The position numbers and the translations under genes are program-made. 64,000 nucleotides of DNA from Pseudemcibacter aquimaris (GTDB taxonomy: Bacteria > Pseudomonadota > Alphaproteobacteria > Sphingomonadales > Emcibacteraceae): positions 2,827,501-2,891,500 of the forward strand of contig NZ_CP079800.1 in NCBI RefSeq assembly GCF_028869115.1. The letters run 5' to 3'. The notes beneath the pieces were generated by a model. That model was not told the DNA's origin. It searched no databases and saw only the letters and a list, made by a program, of their open reading frames with translations. This document shows, in pieces, positions 27,484 through 36,110 of this stretch (positions are counted from its first letter, which is position 1; each line of letters starts with the position of its first letter).

Positions 27484-29223
27484 CTATTTTTCTAGGGCTT
27501 CGACCCTGCGCATGATGAACCACTGCTGACAGATTGTCAGAATGTTGTTCCATGTCCAGTAGATCACAAGACCAACAGAGAAGCCAGCCAAAATAAATGT
27601 GAAGATAATCGGCATAAAGGCAAAGACCTTTTGCTGAATTGGATCTGTCATTGGCGGGTTAAGCTTTTGTTGGAAATACATTGTCGCGCCCATGAAGACC
27701 GGCAAAATACCAATCGCAAGGAAGCCAGTTGGTTCCCACGGAATAAGGCCGAAAAGGTTCGTTACAAGTAACGGGTCCGGTGCGCTCAAATCTTTAATCC
27801 AGCCATAAAATGGTGCATGACGCATATCAATGGTTACATACAACACTTTATAAAGTGAGAAGAAAATAGGAATTTGAATGAAAATCGGTAAACAGCTTGC
27901 CAGCGGATTTACTTTTTCTTCCTGATAAAGCTTCATGGTTTCCTGCTGCATGCGTGCGCGGTCATCACCATATTTTTCTTTAAGTTTCTGCATCTTTGGC
28001 GCAAGTTTTTTCATGCGTGCCATGGAAATATATTGCTTATTCGCCATCGGGAACAGAATACCTTTAATCAACAGCGTCAACAGAAGGATCGCAATACCAA
28101 AGTTACTGACGATGCCATAGAAGAAATGAAGCAAGAAATAAATCGGCTTGGTAATGAAATAGAACCAACCCCAGTCAACGGCATAATCAAACATTTTGAT
28201 GCCGCCTGCTTCTGTATATTGCTCTAAGAGTTCAATTTCTTTGGCACCTGCAAAAAATCTGGATGAACGTTCAAACGTCACACCCGGTGCAACAGAAACA
28301 CCATTTGTGGCAAAATTTACGTGGAATTGCTCGCCACCATTTTGTTCCGTACGCGAAATATTGGTTACGAAATCTTCTGATTGATCAGGAATGACGGCAA
28401 CCATCCATTCTTTATCGGTGATACCGGCCCATCCGCCGTTTGAGACTTCTTGACGCTCATATGTATCGTCTTCCAGGTCTTCGTAGGCGATTTCTTCTTT
28501 ACCGTCTTCACCAACACGAATTGGCCCTTCATGAAGAATGAATAGCGGCTGTGCACCGCTGCGACCTTCACGGAATACACGGCCATATGTGGCCATCCCT
28601 AGTGTGGTTTGTGAATTATTCTGAACGCGTTGCGTAACTGTGAACATATAGTCATTATCAAGAGCAACATCACGGTTAAAGATCACCCCTTCGCCGTTAT
28701 CCCATGTGAATGTCACTGTTTCACCGGCACCAAGCGTGGCTTTATTTGCTGACCAGACACTATTTGCGTCAGGACGTTTGCCATCACCAATCCAGCCGAA
28801 ATCAGCAAAATATGAATTAAATGAACCTGATGGATTAAGCAGTGTGATAATCGGTGACGATTTATCCACTGTTTCATGATAATCTTTTAATGAAAGATCA
28901 TCAAAACGAAGCCCTTTAAGACTGATGGAACCCGAAAGACGTGCGCTATCGATTTTAATGCTGTCGCGGCCATCAATAATTTCAACACGGTCAGTGGCAA
29001 TTTGTTTCACAACCGGAGCAGACATTCCTGGGATGCTTCCGGCATCCGCTGCGCTGCCTGCTGCCATTTGTGGCACGCCCGCCGTATCAACATCAACGGC
29101 TTGCTCATTTGCGGCTTGTTGCTCAGCTGCTTCGCGCATTGGGGCGCCATAGAAATATTCCCACCCGAACAAGATCGCCATGGTCAGCACAATTGCCATA
29201 ATAAAATTACGATTTTCTTCCAT
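27484..29223 (-). CDS. yidC: Membrane protein insertase YidC
   Basis: 579 aa. Inner-membrane insertase. An N-terminal helix is followed by the large periplasmic domain (about residues 60-355), then the 60KD_IMP core with five helices. The conserved KYGDDRARMQQETMKLYQEE and NPLASCLPIFIQIPIFFSLY segments are intact. The C-terminus is short. It sits after yidD with a 15-base gap, in the standard rnpA-yidD-yidC order. Confidence 0.97.
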   Translation of the reverse strand: MEENRNFIMAIVLTMAILFGWEYFYGAPMREAAEQQAANEQAVDVDTAGVPQMAAGSAADAGSIPGMSAPVVKQIATDRVEIIDGRDSIKIDSARLSGSISLKGLRFDDLSLKDYHETVDKSSPIITLLNPSGSFNSYFADFGWIGDGKRPDANSVWSANKATLGAGETVTFTWDNGEGVIFNRDVALDNDYMFTVTQRVQNNSQTTLGMATYGRVFREGRSGAQPLFILHEGPIRVGEDGKEEIAYEDLEDDTYERQEVSNGGWAGITDKEWMVAVIPDQSEDFVTNISRTEQNGGEQFHVNFATNGVSVAPGVTFERSSRFFAGAKEIELLEQYTEAGGIKMFDYAVDWGWFYFITKPIYFLLHFFYGIVSNFGIAILLLTLLIKGILFPMANKQYISMARMKKLAPKMQKLKEKYGDDRARMQQETMKLYQEEKVNPLASCLPIFIQIPIFFSLYKVLYVTIDMRHAPFYGWIKDLSAPDPLLVTNLFGLIPWEPTGFLAIGILPVFMGATMYFQQKLNPPMTDPIQQKVFAFMPIIFTFILAGFSVGLVIYWTWNNILTICQQWFIMRRVEALEK

Positions 29224-29238
29224 CTTTATATCTCAAAT

Positions 29239-29544
29239 CTATTGGCCGTCCGTGCCGGCCTTACAATTACAATTCCCTGATCCATTCATTTTTGGCGGTA
29301 CCGGATCATAACCGCTGTCACCCCATGGATGACATCTAAGAATTCTTTTTACCCCCAAATAAAAACCCTTAATGGCACCGTGGATTTCTATTGCCTCCAT
29401 CATATATGATGAACATGTTGGCAGATATCTACACTTCGGCCCCAGAATGGGTGAAATGACATACTTATAGACAGTGATCAAAGCTTTCAAGACATAAGAG
29501 AGAATCAGGTTGAAAAACCCTAAAAGAGAAGTAATTATCGTCAT
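29239..29544 (-). CDS. yidD: Membrane protein insertion efficiency factor YidD
   Basis: 101 aa from the ATG at 29544, which overlaps the rnpA stop (ATGA). Longer in-frame starts lie inside rnpA. It carries the full family core [22 protein letters not shown] and [12 protein letters not shown], after an amphipathic or hydrophobic N-terminal helix. It assists YidC-dependent insertion. Four cysteines sit in the core and near the C-terminus. Confidence 0.94.
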   Translation of the reverse strand: MTIITSLLGFFNLILSYVLKALITVYKYVISPILGPKCRYLPTCSSYMMEAIEIHGAIKGFYLGVKRILRCHPWGDSGYDPVPPKMNGSGNCNCKAGTDGQ

Positions 29545-29924
29545 GCCCCCTCCTTTTTTTTCTGCTTTAGTCCATCCAGACGCTTCAGCGCCCATTTCGC
29601 ATCGCGAATCAACTGATCAAACGGGTATGTCAGTATTTCCTGTCTGGCAATGAATACATAATCACGATTTTTAAATAAACAAGCCCCGGCCACGTTACGC
29701 ACTACTTCGCGCATTCTTCTTTTGGCGCGGCTACGGGCGACTGCATTACCGACCTTTTTGCTGGCGGTATATCCAATGCGGGGTTCATCATTTTCATTTT
29801 TACCAAGCTGGATGATAAAAGCGGGTGTAATCCATTTCTGACGTGTGGAAGCAACACTTAAAAATTCACTTCTTTTTTTAAGTGTGGGAAGTTTTTTTCC
29901 TTTATTTTCAATCACGTCGGTCAT
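29541..29924 (-). CDS. rnpA: Ribonuclease P protein component
   Basis: 127 aa. Protein subunit of RNase P, which matures tRNA 5' ends. The basic signature [14 protein letters not shown] is present, with the upstream [12 protein letters not shown]. The C-terminal KQKKKEGA is lysine-rich. Position between rpmH and yidD is standard. A terminator-like hairpin lies between rpmH and rnpA, which would reduce rnpA expression relative to L34. Confidence 0.95.
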   Translation of the reverse strand: MTDVIENKGKKLPTLKKRSEFLSVASTRQKWITPAFIIQLGKNENDEPRIGYTASKKVGNAVARSRAKRRMREVVRNVAGACLFKNRDYVFIARQEILTYPFDQLIRDAKWALKRLDGLKQKKKEGA

Positions 29925-29935
29925 GAATGATTTTC

Positions 29936-29973
29936 CACAAAAAAACCGGCCTCTTCTTTCAAAGGACCGGTTT
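29936..29973 (-). terminator. Attenuator/terminator between rpmH and rnpA
   Basis: Stem AAACCGG (29943-29949) / CCGGTTT (29967-29973), extended by CC/GG with one bulge. Read on the minus strand it runs into TTTTTTT. It sits after rpmH and before rnpA, so partial read-through would give more L34 than RnpA. Confidence 0.8.
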
Positions 29974-30002
29974 CAAATTCGTTTTTCGCAGTTTTCCGCA
30001 AA

Positions 30003-30137
30003 TTATGCAGATAAACGTTTACGTCCCTTTGCACGACGGGCAGCAAGAACACGTCTTCCGCCAACAGTCGCTGAGCGCGAACGAAAACCATGACGGCGTT
30101 TACGAACCAGAACACTAGGTTGATATGTACGTTTCAC
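30003..30137 (-). CDS. rpmH: 50S ribosomal protein L34 (GTG start)
   Basis: 44 aa, [20 protein letters not shown] then [19 protein letters not shown]: canonical L34 of the usual length. The start is GTG at 30137, with GGAGAAG 4-10 bases upstream; no ATG is available. Structural protein of the large ribosomal subunit. First gene of the rpmH-rnpA-yidD-yidC block. dnaA is not adjacent on the other side; a TVP38-like gene lies there. Confidence 0.96.
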   Translation of the reverse strand: MKRTYQPSVLVRKRRHGFRSRSATVGGRRVLAARRAKGRKRLSA

Positions 30138-30181
30138 TGGACTTCTCCAACTGCCTTACGGCATTAAATTAAATACGTTAT

Positions 30182-30200
30182 GTCAGAATCGATATCTGAC
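30182..30200 (-). promoter_or_regulatory. Dyad in the rpmH upstream region
   Basis: Perfect inverted repeat GTCAGA (30182-30187) / TCTGAC (30195-30200) with a 7-base centre, about 45 bases before the rpmH start, in a 255-base gap shared with a divergent gene. It could be an operator or a leader hairpin; no known site is recognised. The rest of the gap shows no gene. Confidence 0.4.
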
Positions 30201-30392
30201 CAATGATTATGAAAACGGGTGTATAATGGGTATGACAATATAAGTCAATGCCTCTATAGCGATATTTCTCATAAAAATATCCTACCTCACACTCTCGTGA
30301 TCGGAGTTTATTTTATATAAACATTATAGATGATTATGTTCATTTCCGCTAAGGTAAAATGAATAGTTTTAAATATCGGATATAAAATAAGA

Positions 30393-31091
30393 ATGAAAAT
30401 AAAAAAACTTATCCCTGTCGGTCTGCTTATAGCAGGGTTAATTCTGGCACTCATATTCGATGTGGGGAAATATCTTTCCTTTGAAGCGATCGGTGAAAAT
30501 TACGCACAGCTTAAATCTTTAATCGAACAAGATTTTATCATAAGTCTACTTTTATTCGCGTTCGTCTATATTCTGGTGGTGGCATTTTCTATTCCAGGCG
30601 CGTCTGCGCTCTCTTTATTATATGGCGCACTTTTAGGCACATTTGTTTCAGGCACCCTTATTGTGATCGCGGCAACCATTGGCGCAACCATTATATTTCT
30701 TGCGGCCCGTTATGCTTTATCAGATGTTTTGCGGGAAAAAGCAGGTCCCTGGCTATCCAAAATGCAAAATGGCTTTAATGAAAATGCGGTTAGTTACTTA
30801 TTATTCTTAAGACTTGTGCCAGCGTTCCCATTTTTTGTTGTCAATCTGGTGCCTGCATTTATGGGGGTTTCGTTGCGCGTTTATGTGCTTACCACACTAT
30901 TCGGTATTATGCCTGGTACATATGTATTTGCAAGCATCGGCAACGGTATTGGGTATGTTCTTGAACAGGGAAAAACACCTGACCTTTCTGTTCTTGGTTC
31001 CCCAGAAATTTTACTGCCGCTTGCAGGGCTTGGCCTGCTTGCCTTAATCCCGATTATTTTCAAAAAATTGAAAGCAAATAAAACAGCATGA
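30393..31091 (+). CDS. TVP38/TMEM64 (DedA-like) membrane protein
   Basis: 232 aa, about five to six membrane segments. The VTT domain is recognisable: IPGASALSLLYGALLG near residue 67 and FLRLVPAFPFFVVNLVPAFMGV near 135-157, followed by FGIMPGTYVFASIGNG. These proteins are thought to work in lipid or small-molecule transport; the substrate here is unknown. It overlaps the flavin oxidoreductase gene by 4 bases, a pairing seen repeatedly in bacteria. Confidence 0.88.
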   Translation: MKIKKLIPVGLLIAGLILALIFDVGKYLSFEAIGENYAQLKSLIEQDFIISLLLFAFVYILVVAFSIPGASALSLLYGALLGTFVSGTLIVIAATIGATIIFLAARYALSDVLREKAGPWLSKMQNGFNENAVSYLLFLRLVPAFPFFVVNLVPAFMGVSLRVYVLTTLFGIMPGTYVFASIGNGIGYVLEQGKTPDLSVLGSPEILLPLAGLGLLALIPIIFKKLKANKTA

Positions 31092-32500
31092 CAATACTTA
31101 AAACGGATATATGCATTATCGGCGCAGGCAGTGGTGGCTTGAGCGTTGCTGCGGGCGCCGTGCAACTGGGAAAAGACGTCATCTTGCTTGAGGGCGGAAA
31201 AATGGGTGGTGACTGTTTAAATTATGGCTGTGTTCCATCAAAGGCATTACTGGCCGCAGGCAATGCCGCCGAAAACCAAAGAAACACCGAAAAATTCGGC
31301 ATTACTCCTGTTAATCCAAATATCGATTTTTCAAAAGTACATCAACATGTTCATGATGTGATCGGCGGGATTGAACCGCATGACTCCGTCGAACGGTTCG
31401 AAGGATTAGGTGTAAAGGTCATACAAGAATACGGAACTTTTGAAGATCAGAATACAATCAGGGCTGGCGATCATTTAATTAAAGCCAAAAGGTTTATCAT
31501 CGCAACCGGATCATCGCCCAGCATTCCACCATTTCCTGGCATTGAAAATATTGATTATCTTACCAATGAAACGATTTTCAATTTAAACGAGGCCCCTGAA
31601 CATTTAATCGTTATCGGTGGCGGTCCTGTTGGCCTTGAAATGGCACAAGCACACAGAAGACTTGGATCCAAAGTCACAGTCATTGCGTTAAAATTCATGG
31701 AAAATGATGATCCCGATTTATCGGCAGTACTTCTTAAATCCCTAGAAAATGAAGGGATCAATTTAATAGAAGGCAAGGTCATTAACGAAGTCATCCAAAA
31801 CGGGCAAAATATTACCGTAATGACCGAAGATGAAAATTTCATCGGAACCCATCTATTAATTGCCACTGGAAGGAATCCAAATATTGATAAATTAGCGCTT
31901 GAAAAAGCAGATATCGACCATTCATCCGTAGGCATCAATGTCGGGGCGAACTTAAGAACTTCCAATAAAGCAGTATACGCCATCGGTGATGTTACTGGTG
32001 GCATGGGCTTCACCCATAAAGCAGGATATGACGCAGGCATTATCATAAGACGGGTATTATTCGGTATGTTTTGGGCAAAAGCGGATTATAAAGCTCTTCC
32101 AAGAGCAACATATACTTCACCGTCTCTCGCCAGCGTCGGACTACCTGAACGAGAGGCTCGTACAAAATTCGGTGACAATATCAAGATATTAAAATGGGAT
32201 TACGCGGAAAACGACCGCGCCCGTGCCACCTTAAAAATGGATGGAATGATCAAGGTCATTACGGATAAAAAAGGTAAGATCCTTGGTGCATCAATTGTTG
32301 GCGAAAGTGCAGATGAGTTGCTCGCCACGTGGACACTTGCTATAAATGAAGGATTAAAAATTGGATCAATGGCGAATGTAATTAGCCCCTATCCAACACT
32401 TGGGGAAATTAGCAAACGAGCTGCATCCAGTTTTTACACCGATAGCTTATTTAGTGAACGAACACGTAAAATCGTAAAATGGTTATCAAAATTGGGATAA
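31088..32500 (+). CDS. FAD-dependent disulfide oxidoreductase (Lpd/MerA-like)
   Basis: 470 aa. FAD site IIGAGSGGLSVAAGA, redox-active pair GGDCLNYGCVPSKALL, NAD(P) site VIGGGPVGLEMAQ, second FAD motif AIGDVTGGMGFTHKAG, and a C-terminal dimerisation domain. The usual C-terminal His-Pro-Thr active-site motif is replaced by SPYPTLGE, so it is not a normal lipoamide dehydrogenase. No 2-oxoacid dehydrogenase genes are near. It is co-translated with the TVP38-like protein, so a membrane-linked redox role is more likely. Confidence 0.85.
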   Translation: MTILKTDICIIGAGSGGLSVAAGAVQLGKDVILLEGGKMGGDCLNYGCVPSKALLAAGNAAENQRNTEKFGITPVNPNIDFSKVHQHVHDVIGGIEPHDSVERFEGLGVKVIQEYGTFEDQNTIRAGDHLIKAKRFIIATGSSPSIPPFPGIENIDYLTNETIFNLNEAPEHLIVIGGGPVGLEMAQAHRRLGSKVTVIALKFMENDDPDLSAVLLKSLENEGINLIEGKVINEVIQNGQNITVMTEDENFIGTHLLIATGRNPNIDKLALEKADIDHSSVGINVGANLRTSNKAVYAIGDVTGGMGFTHKAGYDAGIIIRRVLFGMFWAKADYKALPRATYTSPSLASVGLPEREARTKFGDNIKILKWDYAENDRARATLKMDGMIKVITDKKGKILGASIVGESADELLATWTLAINEGLKIGSMANVISPYPTLGEISKRAASSFYTDSLFSERTRKIVKWLSKLG

Positions 32501-32507
32501 TTGATGA

Positions 32508-33911
32508 ATGGCAAACTTGCTGAATATATTTTCGATTAAAAAAAGCCTCTCTGCAAGGTTGCTTTTGTTCACGATCTTTTTTGTGCTAATTGTTGAAGCA
32601 CTTATTTATATTCCATCCATTGCCAATTTCCGTGAAAACTGGATTAATCAAAAACTAAACGAAGCAAACATTGCCATCAAGGTTCTAGAAGCTGCGCCTG
32701 ATTTTATGGTCAGCCGTCTCCTTGCAGATGAACTGTTAAGTTCAACAAACAATCATGCGATCATCCAAAAATTCAGCGAAATGGATCAACGTGCTCTTAT
32801 GCCGGATGAACCATTTAATGTTTCCGCACGCTTTGATATGCGTGATGTTTCATGGCTTGAATCCGTAAATGATGCCTTTGATACGCTCATTAACATGAAC
32901 CGTACAGGTTACCTGATCGAAGCAACAGGAAACGCATCCGGCGGTGATGGTGAAGAAATTATCATTATTTTTGATGAGCAACTCTTATGCAATGACATGT
33001 TGATTTATTCACGCAACATTGCGCTGTTGACTATAATCATTTCCTTATTCACAGCCATGTTGATTTATTACAGTTTGTCCGTACTTTTGGTGGAACCGGT
33101 CAAGAAAATCACCGATACCATGATTGATTTTCGACATGCACCAGAAGACCTTACCAAAAAATTTATCCCCGAAGACCGCGATGATGAAATCGGCGTGGTG
33201 ATGAAAGAACTTGCAAAAATGCAAGATGACGTCAGGAAAGCGTTAAACCAAAAAGATCATCTTGCGAAACTCGGCGGCGCCATTAGCAATATTAATCATG
33301 ATCTTCGTAACATGTTATCCAGTGCACAGCTCGTTTCTGATCACCTAAGCACTATCGATAACCCCGTTGTACAGCAACTAACACCACGCTTCGTGAAGGC
33401 CATTGACCGTGCCATCAGGCTTTGTGAGAACACATTACAATATGGCGGCAGCGAGGTAGAAGAACTGCATCTTCGAACCTTTAACCTTCATAATCTGGTT
33501 GAGGATGTATCAACATCACTTGGCCTTTATGAAAATAGGAATATTCAGCTACATAATGAGATTGATAAAGATCAACGCATTAATGCCGATAATGATCAGA
33601 TTTTCCGTGTCTTAATGAACATCTGCCGCAATGCCGTACAGGCGGTTGGTGAAACAGGAAATATAACTGTTACTGGCGAAGTAAATAATGGCCATATCAC
33701 AATTGACATTGCCGATGATGCTTTGGGTATCCCTGAAAAGATTAAAGAAAACCTGTTCCAACCATTTAAAACCGGAAGCAGAGGTGGCACAGGATTAGGG
33801 CTTGCCATTTCAAAAGAGATCATTACCGCACATGGCGGCACACTTGATTTGGTAAAAAGCGATCAAAAAGGCAGTACTTTCAGAATTATATTGCCGATCA
33901 ACCCTTCATAA
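32508..33911 (+). CDS. Membrane histidine kinase with HAMP
   Basis: 467 aa. Two membrane segments (about 17-37 and 170-195) enclose a 130-residue extracytoplasmic sensor; HAMP follows (VEPVKKITDTM). His264 in NINHDLRNML is the predicted phosphorylation site. The ATP domain has an intact N-box (MNICRNAVQAV) and GTGLGLAIS; the first G-box reads IADDALGIP, with Ala in place of the usual Gly. No response regulator is adjacent. It begins 7 bases after the oxidoreductase and may sense a redox or envelope state (inference). Confidence 0.88.
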   Translation: MANLLNIFSIKKSLSARLLLFTIFFVLIVEALIYIPSIANFRENWINQKLNEANIAIKVLEAAPDFMVSRLLADELLSSTNNHAIIQKFSEMDQRALMPDEPFNVSARFDMRDVSWLESVNDAFDTLINMNRTGYLIEATGNASGGDGEEIIIIFDEQLLCNDMLIYSRNIALLTIIISLFTAMLIYYSLSVLLVEPVKKITDTMIDFRHAPEDLTKKFIPEDRDDEIGVVMKELAKMQDDVRKALNQKDHLAKLGGAISNINHDLRNMLSSAQLVSDHLSTIDNPVVQQLTPRFVKAIDRAIRLCENTLQYGGSEVEELHLRTFNLHNLVEDVSTSLGLYENRNIQLHNEIDKDQRINADNDQIFRVLMNICRNAVQAVGETGNITVTGEVNNGHITIDIADDALGIPEKIKENLFQPFKTGSRGGTGLGLAISKEIITAHGGTLDLVKSDQKGSTFRIILPINPS

Positions 33912-33920
33912 AAATGATCT

Positions 33921-34448
33921 TTATTCCGGCAGTTTCGGTGTCATTCTTAATATTCTTTCTAACAATGTCCTAACATGCGTTAATTCTGAAGAAACAAATC
34001 CACCGCTTGAAAGCTGATATTCAATCTGACGTAATGTTCCCCCAACATCATTAAGACGGGATTTTTCAATTTCCACTCCGCGCCAATACTGGGGCTTTTC
34101 ATCATTTGAAGCCTGATTATATGCTGCTATTGCAACATTAATATTTTGCTCTAATTCATTAATCCTAATTTCAGAATTTGAAATGGTTTCCCGAATTTCA
34201 TCCATTGTCATTTGGTGGGCGTTATCAAAGCTATTATTGAGACTCGTATCATTCAAGTTTACTGAATTTAGCGAAACAGCACTCTCATCATTCGCTTTTT
34301 CTTCAATTTCGTTCCATAAATTATCGGCTTGTAATACTGGCCACTCATTATCGTTACCAGAAGCGCATCCTGCGACAATACAAACCGGAAGCACAAACAC
34401 TACTGGCTTCAAATATTTGTAATATAACGATTTTTCATTCAATTTCAT
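33921..34448 (-). CDS. Hypothetical lipoprotein
   Basis: 175 aa. Signal with lipobox VAGC (Cys28), then an acidic low-complexity part (VSLNSVNLNDTSLNNSF) and a helical or coiled-coil region to the end. No family recognised. It is convergent with the histidine kinase gene, which ends 9 bases away, so the transcripts may overlap. No clear terminator separates them. Confidence 0.65.
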   Translation of the reverse strand: MKLNEKSLYYKYLKPVVFVLPVCIVAGCASGNDNEWPVLQADNLWNEIEEKANDESAVSLNSVNLNDTSLNNSFDNAHQMTMDEIRETISNSEIRINELEQNINVAIAAYNQASNDEKPQYWRGVEIEKSRLNDVGGTLRQIEYQLSSGGFVSSELTHVRTLLERILRMTPKLPE

Positions 34449-34617
34449 TATCTGAAAATCTTCCTTACCTAAAATATTCCTCTACTTTAATTGATGAAAC
34501 TGCCCCTTACAAGCGCACAAAAATAGCTTTTTTCAAAAAAAAATAATATATTTGTCAAATGATGCTTGCAATCAGTGGCCGATATGATTAGTTTGCGTCT
34601 CACATTTCGAATGAGAA

Positions 34618-34694
34618 GCGCTTGTAGCTCAGCTGGATAGAGTACTTGACTACGAATCAAGGGGTCGGGAGTTCGAATCTTCCCAAGCGCGCCA
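34618..34694 (+). tRNA. tRNA-Arg (anticodon ACG)
   Basis: 77 bases with encoded CCA. Acceptor stem GCGCTTG (34618-34624) pairs with CAAGCGC; anticodon arm CTTGA-CTACGAA-TCAAG gives anticodon ACG, read as inosine-34 to decode CGU/CGC/CGA. The T-arm GGGAG-TTCGAAT-CTTCC includes one G-T pair. It lies alone between the lipoprotein gene and trcR; no duplicated 3' end or integrase marks it as an insertion site. Confidence 0.95.
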
Positions 34695-34825
34695 TTCATC
34701 TTCCCAACATAATTTGTTTTTATTGGTCCAGTGATGGATAATTTGCAATATGGGATCAGTTACAAATAAATATAACCTCTGTTCTGAATAAACTTTAGCG
34801 AACTACCTGCACATTCATTTGTGGT

Positions 34826-34845
34826 AATGAAAAGGTCTTTTCATT
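34826..34845 (+). promoter_or_regulatory. 20-bp palindrome upstream of trcR
   Basis: AATGAAAAG-GT-CTTTTCATT, perfect 9-base arms, 63 bases before the trcR start. A GATTC site (34876-34880), the CcrM methylation sequence, lies between it and the gene. Candidate operator for a dimeric regulator. The rest of the 214-base gap after the tRNA shows no gene. Confidence 0.5.
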
Positions 34846-34908
34846 TGTTACAACACACTTTATGCTGCTGCTATCGATTCAGAATAAGAATAACATTTAG
34901 GAGTTATT

Positions 34909-35502
34909 ATGACAGAGCCTTTAATGCCAATGGCTACAGGCGTATGGCTTGTGGATAATACAAGTCTCAGTTTCACACAAATCGCAAAATTCTGCGGTTT
35001 GCATGAACTGGAAGTACAAGGTATCGCCGACGAACAAGTCGCAGTTAATATTGTTGGACTTGATCCGGTTGCAAATGGTCAGCTCACATGGGCCGAGATT
35101 GAACGTTGCCAAAATGATGAGAAAGCTGAACTTCAACTGGTTAAAGATGAAGTTCCGGCAAAAACCAGAAGTGGCGGCGCGAAATATACCCCTGTTTCAA
35201 AGAGACAGGATAAGCCAGACGCGATTGCATGGCTTTTAAGACATCACCCAGAATTAACGGATGCACAAATTTCAAAGCTTGTTGGCACAACCAAGCCTAC
35301 AATCACAGCGATCCGCGAAAGATCACACTGGAATATGAGCAACATTAAACCTGTTGATCCAGTACTTCTTGGACTATGTCGTCAAACAGAACTTGATGCA
35401 GCCGTTCAGAAAGCAGCCCCACGCCGCGAAGAAACTGCGGCAGAAACAGCTGAGGCAGATGCACCAGCTGAAGAGGCTCCGGAGCAAGAAGCTCAAGAAT
35501 AA
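34909..35502 (+). CDS. trcR: Cell-cycle transcriptional regulator TrcR (DUF1013)
   Basis: 197 aa. The N-terminus MATGVWLVDNTSLSFTQIA, the central IAWLLRHHPELTDAQISKLVGT and the helix-turn-helix TKPTITAIRERSHW are typical of DUF1013 proteins, which are restricted to Alphaproteobacteria and are reported as cell-cycle transcription factors. The tail from about residue 175 is acidic, rich in Glu and Ala. AGGAG precedes the ATG. A terminator follows. Family identity is firm; the function is from family knowledge. Confidence 0.9.
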   Translation: MTEPLMPMATGVWLVDNTSLSFTQIAKFCGLHELEVQGIADEQVAVNIVGLDPVANGQLTWAEIERCQNDEKAELQLVKDEVPAKTRSGGAKYTPVSKRQDKPDAIAWLLRHHPELTDAQISKLVGTTKPTITAIRERSHWNMSNIKPVDPVLLGLCRQTELDAAVQKAAPRREETAAETAEADAPAEEAPEQEAQE

Positions 35503-35524
35503 ATTACCATCAAATTTTGATGTA

Positions 35525-35556
35525 AAAAAAACCCGCTTAAAATAAGCGGGTTTTTT
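35525..35556 (+). terminator. Terminator after trcR
   Basis: AAAAAACCCGCTTA / TAAGCGGGTTTTTT with an AAA-centred loop, 23 bases after the stop. Strong stem with T-run on either strand, so it probably also serves the convergent DUF465 gene. Confidence 0.9.
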
Positions 35557-35573
35557 ATTGGATCAATCATATT

Positions 35574-35741
35574 TTATTGCGTACTCAGCCGAGCGATCTC
35601 ATCTTTTAAGACCAGCTTTTCCTTCTTTAGCTCATGCAAAATCGTACTATCCGGCGCCGGACGCATTTCTTCATGATGTATTCTTTCATCCAGTGCGGCA
35701 TGTTTTTTAGAAAGTGCATTGATATGAGCTTCAGAATGCAT
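35574..35741 (-). CDS. Small DUF465 (YdcH-like) coiled-coil protein
   Basis: 55 aa: MHSEAHINALSKKHAALDER then MRPAPDSTILHELKKEKLVL and KDEIARL. The heptad spacing and the ending KKEKLxLKDEIxxL match DUF465. AGGAG stands before the ATG at 35741. A second DUF465 protein is encoded at 36730-36933. Function of the family is unknown; these are short antiparallel helical proteins. Confidence 0.85.
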   Translation of the reverse strand: MHSEAHINALSKKHAALDERIHHEEMRPAPDSTILHELKKEKLVLKDEIARLSTQ

Positions 35742-35889
35742 ATTTTGATCTCCTGATTGTGTTGGAATATTCGGAATTTTGGCTGATGCCGTATTGAGAT
35801 GTTTTATTAATAATGTGTGAGTTTTTGATCAGCGAATAAAGTTCGCGATTTTCAGATGCGTTATGTTTCATAAATGGACAAAAAGCCAT
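35731..35889 (-). CDS. Possible small ORF before the DUF465 gene
   Basis: 52 codons from ATG 35889 (MAFCPFMKHNASENRELYSL) to a TGA 11 bases inside the DUF465 start. A GGGAG site lies at suitable distance. The product is polar, no family known, and composition is AT-rich. Could be a coupled leader or chance. The rest of the 35.74-36.11 kb gap holds no other gene; it has a 12-bp direct repeat. Confidence 0.25.
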   Translation of the reverse strand: MAFCPFMKHNASENRELYSLIKNSHIINKTSQYGISQNSEYSNTIRRSKYAF

Positions 35890-35911
35890 TCGCACTCCCA
35901 ATTATTACTCA

Positions 35912-35990
35912 CCAAATGGGATTTCCCAATATGGTCATAGCAAAAAAGATTACAGCATAAATAAAATCAAGAGTCACGCCAAATGGGATT
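35912..35990 (+). repeat. 12-bp direct repeat in the ubiX upstream gap
   Basis: CCAAATGGGATT at 35912-35923 and again at 35979-35990, 67 bases apart, in an otherwise gene-free, AT-rich stretch 120-200 bases before ubiX. Spacing is not a whole number of 10.5-base turns by much (about 6.4). Possible paired protein sites. Confidence 0.4.
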
Positions 35991-36110
35991 AAAATCGCAT
36001 TAATTTTGTTAGATTCTTTGTAACGCTATATAATATAAAATATTTTTGATATATATAATGCACATGTAACTTTTACGATTCTGATATCTAAAGTTTTAGG
36101 CGAATATTAA

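Noticed and set aside
34618-34694. tRNA-Arg as an integration site
   Set aside because: No integrase, no repeated tRNA 3' end and only housekeeping genes follow.
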